From Sediminicoccus rosea (GTDB lineage: Bacteria; Pseudomonadota; Alphaproteobacteria; Acetobacterales; Acetobacteraceae), in assembly GCF_033547095.1 (NCBI RefSeq), contig NZ_CP137852.1, positions 4,551,001-4,615,000 on the forward strand: DNA of 64,000 nucleotides. Reading direction: 5' to 3'. The notes under the pieces are model-generated. The model did no database searches. It was given only the letters and a program-made list of their open reading frames with translations, and was not told where the DNA came from. A program made the position numbers and the translations under genes. Positions 17,010 through 25,467 of this stretch are shown piece after piece (within the stretch, counting starts at the first letter, position 1; each line of letters begins with the position of its first letter).

Positions 17010-17975
17010 ATGATGGATCGCCGCTCGCTCCTCGCCTTTCCCGCGCTGCTGCCGGTGGCGGCATCGGCCCAGGGCGCCTGGCCCAGCCGGGCGATGCGCA
17101 TCATCGTGCCCTTCCCGCCCGGTGGCCTCGCGGACCTGCTGGCTCGGCCGCTGGCGGCGCGGCTGCAAACCGCCCTGGGCCAGCCGGTGGTGGTGGAGAA
17201 CCGGCCGGGCGCGGGCGGCAATATCGGCGCGGACCTCGTCGCGAAGGCGGCACCGGATGGCTACACATGGCTGCTCGGTTCGATCGGGCCGCTGGCGGCC
17301 AACCAGTTCCTCTTCGCCGCCATGCCCTATGAGACGCGCAGCGCCTTCGCGCCCACGGTGCTGCTGGTGAACACGCCCAAGGTGATCGTCGTCGCGCGCA
17401 ACCGGCCCTGGCAGAATCTGGCGCAGATGCTGGAGGCGGCGCGGGCGCGGCCGGATGCGGTCCGCGCGGGCTCGGCCGGCAATGGCTCCTCGCTGCACAT
17501 CGCGCTGGAATTGCTGAAGCAGCAGGGCGGCGCGCAGATCCTGCACATCCCCTATCGCGGCGCGGCGCCGGCGGTGACGGACCTCGTCTCCGGCCAGATC
17601 GACCTGATGGTGGACAACCTGCCCAACATCCTGCCGCAGATCCGCGAGGGAACGGTCCGCGCGCTGGCGGTCGCCACGCCGCAGCGCCTGCCGCAACTGC
17701 CCGACGTGCCGACCACGGCCGAGGCCGGGCTGCCCGGTTTTGTCTTCGGCACCTGGTTCGGACTGGCCGCCCCCGCCCGCACAGCGCCCGAGATCGTGGC
17801 CCGCATGGCGGCGGCGGTGGATGCCGCGCTGCGCGAGCCCGAGATCGGCGGCCGCCTGGCCGAACAGGGCGCGGTGCTGGGCGGTGGCACGCCCGAGGCC
17901 TTCGCGAGCTTCATCGCAGCCCAGACCACGGCGCTGGAGGCCGTCATCCGAAGCGCGAACATACGGGCGGAGTAA
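17010..17975 (+). CDS. TctC/Bug-family periplasmic binding protein, decarboxylase-linked
   Basis: 321 residues; ATG directly abuts the TAG of the decarboxylase gene, so translation is probably coupled. Signal peptide about 1-22 (LLAFPALLPVAASAQG), ligand loops MRIIVPFPPGGLAD and VVVENRPGAGGNIGAD, then PDGYTWLLG, IPYRGAAPAVTDLVSGQID, and the family's PQLPDVPTTAEAG near 230. No membrane components nearby. Given the pairing the ligand may be an aromatic 2-oxo or 2-hydroxy acid (inference). Confidence 0.9.
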   Translation: MMDRRSLLAFPALLPVAASAQGAWPSRAMRIIVPFPPGGLADLLARPLAARLQTALGQPVVVENRPGAGGNIGADLVAKAAPDGYTWLLGSIGPLAANQFLFAAMPYETRSAFAPTVLLVNTPKVIVVARNRPWQNLAQMLEAARARPDAVRAGSAGNGSSLHIALELLKQQGGAQILHIPYRGAAPAVTDLVSGQIDLMVDNLPNILPQIREGTVRALAVATPQRLPQLPDVPTTAEAGLPGFVFGTWFGLAAPARTAPEIVARMAAAVDAALREPEIGGRLAEQGAVLGGGTPEAFASFIAAQTTALEAVIRSANIRAE

Positions 17976-18025
17976 GCCGGCAGTCAGCGCCGAACCGGCA
18001 AGCCTGCGCCCGCCCACGCAGAATC

Positions 18026-18088
18026 CGGCCGCAACTGCGGCCGGCGGATCGCTTCAGCGATCCGAAGCCAAGCGCGCGGACGCGCGCG
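18026..18088. terminator. Three back-to-back hairpins between convergent genes
   Basis: Perfect hairpins follow one another: CCGGCCGC-AACT-GCGGCCGG (18026-18045), immediately CGGATCGC-TTCA-GCGATCCG (18046-18065), then GCGCGC-GGAC-GCGCGC (18073-18088). All have 4-nt loops. They sit between the stop of tctC (plus) and of lpdA (minus), so they can act as a two-way terminator; no T-runs are present. Confidence 0.65.
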
Positions 18089-18106
18089 CCCGGCATCTGA
18101 GGGCAT

Positions 18107-19498
18107 TCAGATATGCAAAGCCCGTCCGTCCACGGCCAGCGCGGCTTCCTTGACCGCCTCGCTCAGCGTCGGGTGGGCGTGGCAGGTGCGGGCCACATCC
18201 TCCGCGCTCGCGCCGAACTCGATCGCCATGGCGATCTCGGCGATCAGCGTGCCGGCATCCGGGCCCATGATGTGCGCGCCCAGCACCGCGTCGGTCTTGG
18301 CATCGGCCAGGATCTTCACGAAGCCGTCCATGTCCCCCATCGCGCGCGCGCGGCCATTGGCGGTGAAGGGGAACTTGCCGACCTTGTAGGCCTGCCCGCG
18401 CGCCTTCAGCTGCTCCTCCGTCTCACCGACGGAAGCGAGCTCGGGCCACGTGTAAACCACGCTCGGGATGGCGTTGTAGTTGATGTGCGGCTTCTGCCCG
18501 GCCAGCAGCTCGGCCAGCGCCACGCCCTCATCCTCGGCCTTGTGCGCCAGCATCGCGCCGGCGATGGCATCCCCGATGGCGTAGATGCCGGGCACGTTGG
18601 TCGCGTAATGCGCGTCGGTCTTCACGCGGCCGCGCTCATCGAGTGCGACGCCGACCTCGGCGAGGCCCAGGCCCTCCACATGCGGCCGGCGGCCGATGGC
18701 CAGCAGGACGACATCGGCGCGGATCTTCTCCGCCTCGCCGCCCGCGGCCGGCTCGATGGTGACGTCCACGCCCGTCGCATCCGCCACGGCGGCGGTCACC
18801 TTGCTCTTGAGCTTGAACTTGAAGCCCTGCTTGGTCAGCACGCGCTCGAAGGCCTTGGAGAGCTCGTTGTCCATCCCCGGCGTGATCCGGTCGAGATATT
18901 CGACGACCGTCACCTTGGCGCCCAGGCGGCCCCAGACGCTGCCGAGCTCAAGCCCGATGACCCCGCCGCCGATCACCACCAGGTGCTCGGGCACCTGCGT
19001 CAGCTCCAGCGCGCCGGTGGAGGTGACGATGCGCGTCTCATCCACCTCGATGCCCTTGAGCGGGATGCTCTCGCTGCCCGTCGCGATGACGATGTTCTTC
19101 GTGCTGTAGCTCTGGCCCGCGACCTCGACCGTGGTCGGGTTCACGATGCGCCCGGCGCCCTTCAGCCAGGTCACCTTGTTCTTCTTGAACAGGAATTCCA
19201 CGCCCTTGGTGTTGGCGCCCACCACCTCGGCCTTGCGGGCCTGCATGCGCGCGAGGTCGAAGGAGACGCCGGTCACGTTGATGCCATGATCCGCCAGCTT
19301 GTGCTTCGTCTCCTCGAAATGCTCGGAAGATTGCAGCAGCGCCTTGGAGGGGATGCAGCCGACATTGAGGCAGGTGCCGCCCAGCGTCGCGCGCTTCTCC
19401 ACGCAGGCGACCTTGAGGCCGAGCTGGGCCGCGCGGATGGCGCAGACATAGCCGCCGGGGCCGGCGCCGATGACGATGACGTCGAAGCTGTCAGACAT
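18107..19498 (-). CDS. lpdA: Dihydrolipoyl dehydrogenase (E3)
   Basis: 463 residues, standard length. FAD loop [13 protein letters not shown] at 9-21, redox pair in [13 protein letters not shown] (Cys41/Cys46 region), NAD loop [16 protein letters not shown] near 180, second FAD motif GIYAIGDAI near 310 and the dimer-contributed catalytic HAHPTLSEA near 440. It reoxidises lipoamide in the pyruvate, 2-oxoglutarate or branched-chain dehydrogenase complexes or the glycine system. No E1 or E2 gene is adjacent, so it is separated from its complex here. Convergent with the upstream tctC. Confidence 0.97.
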   Translation of the reverse strand: MSDSFDVIVIGAGPGGYVCAIRAAQLGLKVACVEKRATLGGTCLNVGCIPSKALLQSSEHFEETKHKLADHGINVTGVSFDLARMQARKAEVVGANTKGVEFLFKKNKVTWLKGAGRIVNPTTVEVAGQSYSTKNIVIATGSESIPLKGIEVDETRIVTSTGALELTQVPEHLVVIGGGVIGLELGSVWGRLGAKVTVVEYLDRITPGMDNELSKAFERVLTKQGFKFKLKSKVTAAVADATGVDVTIEPAAGGEAEKIRADVVLLAIGRRPHVEGLGLAEVGVALDERGRVKTDAHYATNVPGIYAIGDAIAGAMLAHKAEDEGVALAELLAGQKPHINYNAIPSVVYTWPELASVGETEEQLKARGQAYKVGKFPFTANGRARAMGDMDGFVKILADAKTDAVLGAHIMGPDAGTLIAEIAMAIEFGASAEDVARTCHAHPTLSEAVKEAALAVDGRALHI

Positions 19499-19582
19499 GG
19501 GTGATCCTCAACCGTATTTGGCCGCAAACTGGCGCGGGCGGGGGCGCGGCGCAAGGTGCGGGCGATCGGCGCCATGCGCAGT

Positions 19583-19627
19583 GCCGATTGCCGCGGGGCC
19601 GATTGGCGCGGGGCCGATTGGCACCGG
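19583..19627. repeat. 15-bp tandem repeat, three copies
   Basis: Units GCCGATTGCCGCGGG, GCCGATTGGCGCGGG and a third degenerate GCCGATTGGCACCGG lie in the gap between the lpdA start (minus) and the first small exported protein (plus). GCCGATTGGC is itself nearly palindromic, so repeated protein-binding sites are possible, but slippage is the simpler view. Confidence 0.7.
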
Positions 19628-19672
19628 GCGCGGGGCCGGGGCAAGCTCATGCCATCCGGAAGGGAGTGGACG

Positions 19673-20011
19673 ATGCGCAGGATCATCATCGCGGCCGGCC
19701 TGCTGGCCCTGCCCCTGGCCGGAGCAAAGGCCCAGGCGATCCCGCCCAATTGCAGCGGCGTGCTGGAGGCGGTGGGCTGGCAGAGCCAGTCGGAGCGCGG
19801 CTACTGGGCCAGTTCGGTGGATTTGCGGAACATCTCGGGGCGCCCGGTCCAGGTGACGGTGCAGTACAATGGCCTGGGCGCGATGAACCGTGGCGCCTTC
19901 CGCATGGAGCCGGGCGGCTGGAACCGACACTGGCTGGCCCGGACGGACCGCCCGCTCTCCACCGCCGCGCTCCAGGCCAACACCACGCTGATCTGCGCCG
20001 CGCCGGGCTGA
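19673..20011 (+). CDS. Small exported protein, paralogue 1 of 3
   Basis: 112 residues. GGGAG lies 7 nt before ATG 19673, which begins a clear signal peptide (MRRIIIAAGLLALPLAGAKAQA). The mature part has two Cys (NCSG near the start and LICAAPG at the end), a YWASSVDLRNISGRPVQVTV strand pair and a closing ALQANTTLIC. The same plan recurs in the next two genes. No known domain recognised; the compact two-Cys beta pattern suggests one disulfide. Function unknown. Confidence 0.7.
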   Translation: MRRIIIAAGLLALPLAGAKAQAIPPNCSGVLEAVGWQSQSERGYWASSVDLRNISGRPVQVTVQYNGLGAMNRGAFRMEPGGWNRHWLARTDRPLSTAALQANTTLICAAPG

Positions 20012-20069
20012 GCCTCGCCATCCGGCCGCCGGCGTGGCACTGCTCGCCGGGCAAAGGGAAGGATGCGGC

Positions 20070-20399
20070 ATGCGCGGAGCGGGATGGATGGGCATGGCGG
20101 CATTGCTGCTGGGCACGCTGCCCGCCGCCGCCCAGGATTGCGCGGGCCAGGTGATCATCCTGGGCGCCGGCAGCCAGGCGGAGGGGGCCGGCTTCGCCTA
20201 TTGGGCGACGCTGTCCAACCCCGGCATGCGCGCCGTCCAGGTCGAGCCGCGCTGGGGCGAGGGCAGCCTCCCGGCCCTGCGGATCGAGGCGGGACGCATG
20301 CAGCGCATCCGCCTCGGCGCCGGTGAGGCGCGGCTCGCGGCCGAGGCGATCGAGGCGGCGACGCGGCTGCGCTGCCAGCCAATCCCCCGCCAGCCCTGA
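20070..20399 (+). CDS. Small exported protein, paralogue 2 of 3
   Basis: 109 residues with signal peptide MRGAGWMGMAALLLGTLPAAAQ. The mature part keeps the plan of the preceding gene: Cys at its start (DCAG), FAYWATLSNPGMRAVQVEP, an I-x-L-G turn and closing AIEAATRLRC. Start at 20070 because it opens the signal peptide and has GGGAAGGA upstream; a longer frame from 20034 lacks support. Same operon direction, 58 bp after paralogue 1. Confidence 0.7.
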   Translation: MRGAGWMGMAALLLGTLPAAAQDCAGQVIILGAGSQAEGAGFAYWATLSNPGMRAVQVEPRWGEGSLPALRIEAGRMQRIRLGAGEARLAAEAIEAATRLRCQPIPRQP

Positions 20400-20453
20400 T
20401 GGACCCGGCGTAGCAGTGCGTTGCATGCTGCACGCCCCCGTCATGAGGTCCGC

Positions 20454-20813
20454 ATGATCCGCATCTTCCTCCTCGCCCTGCCCCTGCTGCTGACCACCGC
20501 CCCCGCCGCGCAGGCGCAGCTTCCGGGCATCGAGCGCGACTGCGCGTCGCTGGGCCTGGCGCCACCACGCTTCGCCAGCCTCGCGCTGGGCGATGGCAGC
20601 TACATCTACCGGATGGAACTCGCCGATCGCGGACGGACGGGCCTCCGCTACAGCTACAGCTTCACCCTGCCCGGCAGCACCCGCCCGGCCGAAGCGCTGA
20701 ACGGCTACCTGCCCCCGGGCGGCCAGATCGAGCATGCGCTGGGCACCAGTGACCGGAACCTGGACGCCAGGGCGCTCCAGAACGCGACGACGCTGCGCTG
20801 CTTCGCGCCCTAG
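20454..20813 (+). CDS. Small exported protein, paralogue 3 of 3
   Basis: 119 residues. Signal peptide MIRIFLLALPLLLTTAPAAQA, Cys near the mature start (RDCASLG), YIYRMELADRGRTGLRYSY in place of the YWA strand pair, and the closing ALQNATTLRC shared with the other two. TGAGGT lies 6 nt before the ATG. It is the most divergent of the three. Function unknown. Confidence 0.7.
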   Translation: MIRIFLLALPLLLTTAPAAQAQLPGIERDCASLGLAPPRFASLALGDGSYIYRMELADRGRTGLRYSYSFTLPGSTRPAEALNGYLPPGGQIEHALGTSDRNLDARALQNATTLRCFAP

Positions 20814-20954
20814 GGCCGGATCGCCGCGGGGGCGGAAGCCTCCCCGGATGGGCGCCTCGCCGCGCGACGAAGGGACTTGGCAAGCGCCCCGGTTCCATGC
20901 CCCAATCCCGGATGACGGCGCCGTAAGATGCGCCGAGGCATTTGGGAGAACGTC

Positions 20955-21932
20955 ATGGCCCACACCCTTTCACGCCGGCATGCCCTCGCCGTGGGCGGCG
21001 CCGTGCTCGCCGCGCCCCATGTGGCCAGCGGCCAGGGCCGTTACCCCGAACGCCCGATCCGCCTGATCATCCCCTGGGCGCCGGGCGGCAGCGCCGATGC
21101 GCAGCTCCGCAGCCTGGGCGAGCAGGCCGGCCGCCTGCTGGGCCAGCCCGTCGTCGCCGAAAATCGCGGCGGCGCCGGCGGCACGCTGCACGCCGTGCAC
21201 CTGGCGCGCGAGGCGCGGCCCGATGGCTACACCATCGGCCAGATGCACCTCTCGGTGATCCGCCGGCCCTTTCTGGTGCGCAACCCGCAATGGGACGCGA
21301 CGACCGACTTCACGAACTTCATCGGGCTGAGCGGCTGGCTCTTCGGCGTCGCCGTCGCAGCCAACAGCCGCTTCCAGACCTGGCAGGACATGATCACCTA
21401 CGCCCGCGCCAATCCGGGCCGGGTGAGCTTCGCGACCTCCGGCATCGCCACGACGAACCATCTGACGATGGAAGACATCATGGCGCGCGAGCGGATCGAA
21501 ATGACGCATGTCACCTTCCGCGGCGCCTCCGAGGCGGTGCCCCAGGTGCTGGGCGGGCAGATCGACATGATCGCGGACAGCAGCGTCTGGGCCGGGCCGG
21601 TCGAGGCGGGGCAGATGCGCCTGCTCAGTGTCTGGACGGCGGATCGCGTGTCGCGCTTCCCCAATGCGCCCACCCTGCGCGAGCTGGGCTATGACCTGGT
21701 CGTCACGTCGAACTACGGCCTGTGCGCCCCGCCGCGCATGGACCCCGGCATCGTCCGCCTGCTGCATGACGCCTTCCACACGGCGCTGATGGGCCCGGAG
21801 AACACGCGCGTGCGCAACCAGTTCGACATGCCGCTCGTCTACTACAACACGGCCGACTACCAGGAATTCGTCGTCCAACGCGCCGCCTATGAGCGCGAGA
21901 TGGTCACAAGGCTCGGCATCCGCATGGAATAG
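20955..21932 (+). CDS. TctC/Bug-family periplasmic binding protein (tandem copy 1)
   Basis: 325 residues. GGGAG lies about 7 nt before ATG 20955. The N-terminus LSRRHALAVGGAVLAAPHVASG has a twin-arginine look (S-R-R-x-x) and a normal signal core, so Tat export is possible. Ligand loops: IRLIIPWAPGGSADAQ and VAENRGGAGGTLHAV; then ARPDGYTIGQMHLS, TSGIATTNHLTMEDIM and APTLRELGY. Distinctive is the TSGIATTNHL segment, shared with the next gene but not with the other TctCs in the window. Confidence 0.9.
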   Translation: MAHTLSRRHALAVGGAVLAAPHVASGQGRYPERPIRLIIPWAPGGSADAQLRSLGEQAGRLLGQPVVAENRGGAGGTLHAVHLAREARPDGYTIGQMHLSVIRRPFLVRNPQWDATTDFTNFIGLSGWLFGVAVAANSRFQTWQDMITYARANPGRVSFATSGIATTNHLTMEDIMARERIEMTHVTFRGASEAVPQVLGGQIDMIADSSVWAGPVEAGQMRLLSVWTADRVSRFPNAPTLRELGYDLVVTSNYGLCAPPRMDPGIVRLLHDAFHTALMGPENTRVRNQFDMPLVYYNTADYQEFVVQRAAYEREMVTRLGIRME

Positions 21933-21965
21933 CGCCGGTCCGCGTTCAGGGAGGAAACGAAAAGA

Positions 21966-22934
21966 ATGACGATCCAACGCCGTGCGCTGCTCGGCGCGCT
22001 CGCCGCATCGCCCTTGGCCGCCCCCGCGCTGGCCCAGGGGCGCTACCCGAACCGCACCATCCGCTTCCTCATCCCCTGGCCGCCCGGCGGCAGCCTGGAC
22101 GCGCTGCACCGGCAGATGTTCGAGATCTTCCAGCGCGACACGGGGCAGAGCATCGTCATCGAGAACATGCCCGGCGCGCGCGGCACCCGCGCGGCCTTCT
22201 TCCTGACGCAGCAGGCGCGGCCGGATGGCTACACCCTGGCGCATCACCACCTCTCCATCCTGCGCCACCCCTTCCTGACGCGGCAGCCGACCTGGGATCC
22301 CATCACGGATTTCAGCTACATCATGCAGGTCACCGGCTTCGTCTTCGGCACGGCGGTCCGCGCCGACCGCGGCTGGAACACGTTTGACGACATGATCGCC
22401 GAGGCGCGCCGCCGCCCGGGCCAGCTGACCTATTCCACCTCCGGCATCGCGACGACCAACCACCTGGCGATGGAGGACATCCTGGCCCAGCGCGGCGTGC
22501 GGATGGAGCACATCCCCACGCGCGGCGCGCAGGAGGGGGTGACCATGCTGCTCGGCCGGCAGATCGACATCGTGGCCGACGCCCAATCCTGGCGGCCGCA
22601 GGTGGAAAGCGGCGAGTTCAAGCTGCTGAGCGTCTGGACGCCGACGCGCCTCGGCTCCGCCCCCAATGCGCCCACGCTGCGCGAACTGGGCCTCGGGACC
22701 AGCGTGACTTCGCCCTATGGAATCGTCGGCCCGAAGGGCCTTGATCCGGAGATCGTGGACATCGTCCACCGCAGCCTGAAGAAGGCCTTCGAGGATGACG
22801 CCAGCCAGGCGATCATGCGGCGCTGGGAAAACCCCAACGAGTATCTGGGCCCGCAGGCCTATCTGGAATTCGCGCGGGAGCGCGTGGCCTATGAGCGGGA
22901 TACGGTGCGCCGGCTGAACCTGAGCATCGACTGA
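21966..22934 (+). CDS. TctC/Bug-family periplasmic binding protein (tandem copy 2)
   Basis: 322 residues, clear duplicate of the gene before it: RTIRFLIPWPPGGSLDAL, ARPDGYTLAHHHLSILRHPFL, STSGIATTNHLAMEDIL and NAPTLRELGLG align without large gaps. The second ligand loop differs (IVIENMPGARGTRAAF, Arg in place of Gly), so ligand preference may have diverged. Signal peptide 1-24 ends ALAQG. GGAGG lies 11 nt before ATG. Followed after 28 bp by the D-aminopeptidase gene. Confidence 0.9.
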   Translation: MTIQRRALLGALAASPLAAPALAQGRYPNRTIRFLIPWPPGGSLDALHRQMFEIFQRDTGQSIVIENMPGARGTRAAFFLTQQARPDGYTLAHHHLSILRHPFLTRQPTWDPITDFSYIMQVTGFVFGTAVRADRGWNTFDDMIAEARRRPGQLTYSTSGIATTNHLAMEDILAQRGVRMEHIPTRGAQEGVTMLLGRQIDIVADAQSWRPQVESGEFKLLSVWTPTRLGSAPNAPTLRELGLGTSVTSPYGIVGPKGLDPEIVDIVHRSLKKAFEDDASQAIMRRWENPNEYLGPQAYLEFARERVAYERDTVRRLNLSID

Positions 22935-22962
22935 GGCGGCCATCGGGGCGAGACTGCGCCCC

Positions 22963-24510
22963 ATGCAAGATCGCCTCGACTCCCTGCTCGAATCCCTGCC
23001 GCGGGCCCATCCGGGCCCGGGCGGCGCCATCGCCATCCTCCGCGCGGGGGAGGTGCTCGTGCGCCACGCCTGGGGCTACGCCAATGCCGAGCGGCGCATC
23101 CCCTTCACGCCCGCCAGCCTCTTCCGCATGTGCTCCATCACCAAGCAGTTCACCTGCGGGGCGATGCTGGCCTCGGGCGCGGAACCCGCCGCGCTGGACG
23201 CCGCGGTGCGGGCGCGGCTGCCCCTGCTGGAGGGGCCAGCCCCCGGCGCGCTCCACCTCGCGCATAACCAGTCGGGCCTGCGCGACTATTGGGCGGTGGC
23301 CATGCTGCTCGGCTCGCCCGTGGAAGCGCCGTTCGGCGACGTGGAGGCCGCGCGGCTGATCGCCGCCACGCGCCGCCTGCAGTTCGCGCCGGGCACCCGC
23401 TATTCCTACTGCAACCAGAATTTCCGCCTGCTCTCCGACGCGCTCGAGACGGAAACCGGCCGGTCCTTCCCGGAACTTCTCGCCCGCCACCTCTTCCAGC
23501 CGGCCGGAATGGCGACGGCCTTCCTCGCCGCCGACACGCGCGCCATGCCGGACGGCACGGAAGGCTACGAGGGCAGCCAAGCCACCGGCTTCCGCGCGGC
23601 GGAGAACCGCATCCTCTGGACCGGTGATGCCGGTCTCGGCGCCAGCTTGGACGACATGATCGCCTGGGAACGCCATGTGGATGCGACGCGCGACGACCCG
23701 GCAGGGCTTTACAACCGGCTCAGCGCACCCGTGGCCTTCGCCGGTGGCGCGCCCGCCCCCTACGGCTTCGGCCTGGCGCGCGGGCGGGAATTCGGGCGGG
23801 ACTTCACCGGCCACGGCGGCGCGCTGCGCGGCTGGCGCAGCCACCGCCTGCATGTGGCGGCCGAGCGCCTCTCCATCGTCGTCCTGTTCAACCACATGGG
23901 GGATGCGGCCGGCGCCGCGCTGGATGCGCTGGCCGCAGTGCTGGGCGAGACGCGCCCGCAGCCCGACGCCGGCCTGCCCGCCCCGACCTGGCTCGGCAGC
24001 TATCGCGAGCCGGAGACGGGGCTTTCGGCGCGCATCGACCTTGCCGCCCCCGGCCAGCTGCGGCTGCGCTTTGGCCATGGGGCGGAAAAGCTCGACCTCC
24101 AGCCGGATGGCTCGGCCGGGTCGGCCCGCACCCGGCTGCATGCCGGCCCCGACGGGCTATGGATGGAGCGCCCGCAGGAAAACCACCGCGCGCGGCTGAT
24201 CCCCTGCGAAGGCACGGCGAGCCGCGACATCGCCGGGCACTACCATTGCGCCGAGCTGGACGCGGAACTGCTGGTGACCTCGGCGGGCGGCGTCGCCTAT
24301 GGCGGCTTCGCCGGGCCGGTGGGCCAGGGGCGGATGGAGATGCTGGAGCCGATCGGCCCCGATCTCTGGGCGCTGCCCTGCCCGCGCGCGCTGGATCACG
24401 CGCCGCCGGGGGACTGGACGCTCGCCTTCCGCCGCGAGGCGGGGCAGGTCAGCGGCGTGCAGATCGGCTGCTGGCTGGCACGCGGGCTGGACTACCAGCG
24501 CCGCGCCTGA
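22963..24510 (+). CDS. dap: D-aminopeptidase (penicillin-recognising family, S12)
   Basis: 515 residues, matching Brucella/Ochrobactrum DAP (520 aa) along its whole length from memory. Domain A (about 1-330) carries the serine motif CSITK (Ser58, Lys61), RYSYCNQNF (the Tyr of Y-x-N) and TGHGGALRGW (His of the third motif). Domains B and C (about 335-515) are the two beta barrels unique to DAP, ending WLARGLDYQRR. The enzyme removes N-terminal D-amino acids from peptides, amides and esters. No signal peptide, so the substrate must be imported. Linked to the tandem tctC genes, which may capture the D-amino acid compound. Ends 6 bp from the convergent argF. Confidence 0.9.
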   Translation: MQDRLDSLLESLPRAHPGPGGAIAILRAGEVLVRHAWGYANAERRIPFTPASLFRMCSITKQFTCGAMLASGAEPAALDAAVRARLPLLEGPAPGALHLAHNQSGLRDYWAVAMLLGSPVEAPFGDVEAARLIAATRRLQFAPGTRYSYCNQNFRLLSDALETETGRSFPELLARHLFQPAGMATAFLAADTRAMPDGTEGYEGSQATGFRAAENRILWTGDAGLGASLDDMIAWERHVDATRDDPAGLYNRLSAPVAFAGGAPAPYGFGLARGREFGRDFTGHGGALRGWRSHRLHVAAERLSIVVLFNHMGDAAGAALDALAAVLGETRPQPDAGLPAPTWLGSYREPETGLSARIDLAAPGQLRLRFGHGAEKLDLQPDGSAGSARTRLHAGPDGLWMERPQENHRARLIPCEGTASRDIAGHYHCAELDAELLVTSAGGVAYGGFAGPVGQGRMEMLEPIGPDLWALPCPRALDHAPPGDWTLAFRREAGQVSGVQIGCWLARGLDYQRRA

Positions 24511-24516
24511 GGCCGG

Positions 24517-25467
24517 TCAGTCCAGGCCCATCGCCCAGAGCAGCACGCCCTTCTGGGCGTGTAGCCGGTTCTCCGCCTCGTCGAACACGACGCTCTGCGG
24601 GCCGTCCATTACCTCGTCGGTGATTTCCTCGCCGCGATGGGCCGGCAGGCAATGCATGACGATGGCATCGGGCGCCGCCTGCTTCAGCAGCGCGCCGTTG
24701 AGCTGATAGGGCGCCAGCAGGTTATGCCGGCTCAGCGTTTCGCCATCCTTCTCGTCGCTCATCGAGACCCAGCAATCGGTCACGACGCAGCGGGCGCCCT
24801 GGACCGCGGCGACGGGATCATGCGTCAGCTCGATCTGCGCGCCCTCGCGCCGCGCCCAGGCGATCAGCTCAGCGGGCGGCGCCAGCTCGGGCGGGGTCGC
24901 GATGCGCAGCGTGAAGCCGAAGCGCGCCGCGGCCTGGATGAAGCTCTGGGCCACATTGTTGCCATCGCCCGTCCAGGCGACGACCTGGCCGGCGATCGCG
25001 CCGCGATGCTCCTCGAAGGTCATCACATCGGCCATGAGCTGGCAGGGATGGCTGATGTTGGTCAGCCCGTTGATCACCGGCACCGTGGCATGCGCCGCGA
25101 GTTCGCGGATGTTCGAGACATCCGCGGTCCGCAACATGATGGCGTCCACGTAGCGCGAGAGCACGCGCGCCGTATCCTTCACGCTCTCGCCACGGTTCAG
25201 CTGGATCTCGCGCGCCGTGAGCACGAGCGGCGTGCCGCCGAGCTGGCGGATGCCCACCTCGAAGCTGACGCGGGTGCGCGTGGAGGGCAGCTCGAAGATC
25301 AGCGCCACCGTCTTGCCGGCCAGCGGCTGGCCCGGCACCTCGCCGCGCTTCGCCTTCTTGCCCAGCTCCAGCATGTGCCGGAGCGTGGGGCCGTCGAGGT
25401 CCATCAATTCCAGGAAGTGCCGGGGGCCTTCGCCGCCCCCGGCCGTCGGCTTCAACAAGGCACTCAC
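24517..25467 (-). CDS. argF: Ornithine carbamoyltransferase
   Basis: 316 residues. The carbamoyl-phosphate loop is STRTRVSFE near 61; [15 protein letters not shown] near 134 gives the H-P-C/x-Q motif; the ornithine side has DCWVSMSDE near 222 (S-M-G-type loop, here S-M-S) and [11 protein letters not shown] near 263. It makes citrulline from ornithine and carbamoyl phosphate in arginine synthesis. The ATG overlaps the argD stop by 4 bp, so the two are coupled. Confidence 0.97.
   Translation of the reverse strand: MSALLKPTAGGGEGPRHFLELMDLDGPTLRHMLELGKKAKRGEVPGQPLAGKTVALIFELPSTRTRVSFEVGIRQLGGTPLVLTAREIQLNRGESVKDTARVLSRYVDAIMLRTADVSNIRELAAHATVPVINGLTNISHPCQLMADVMTFEEHRGAIAGQVVAWTGDGNNVAQSFIQAAARFGFTLRIATPPELAPPAELIAWARREGAQIELTHDPVAAVQGARCVVTDCWVSMSDEKDGETLSRHNLLAPYQLNGALLKQAAPDAIVMHCLPAHRGEEITDEVMDGPQSVVFDEAENRLHAQKGVLLWAMGLD

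Noticed and set aside
15030-18017. 995-codon minus-strand open frame opposite the decarboxylase and tctC genes
   Set aside because: It is the mirror of GC-rich codon usage on the plus strand. The translated sequence is Arg/Gly/His-rich with no domain, while the plus strand encodes clear enzymes.
19583-19627. 15-bp repeats as a CRISPR or iteron array
   Set aside because: Units are adjacent with no spacers and only three copies; simple tandem duplication explains them.
20970-23036. 688-codon minus-strand frame
   Set aside because: Antisense shadow of the two tandem tctC genes.
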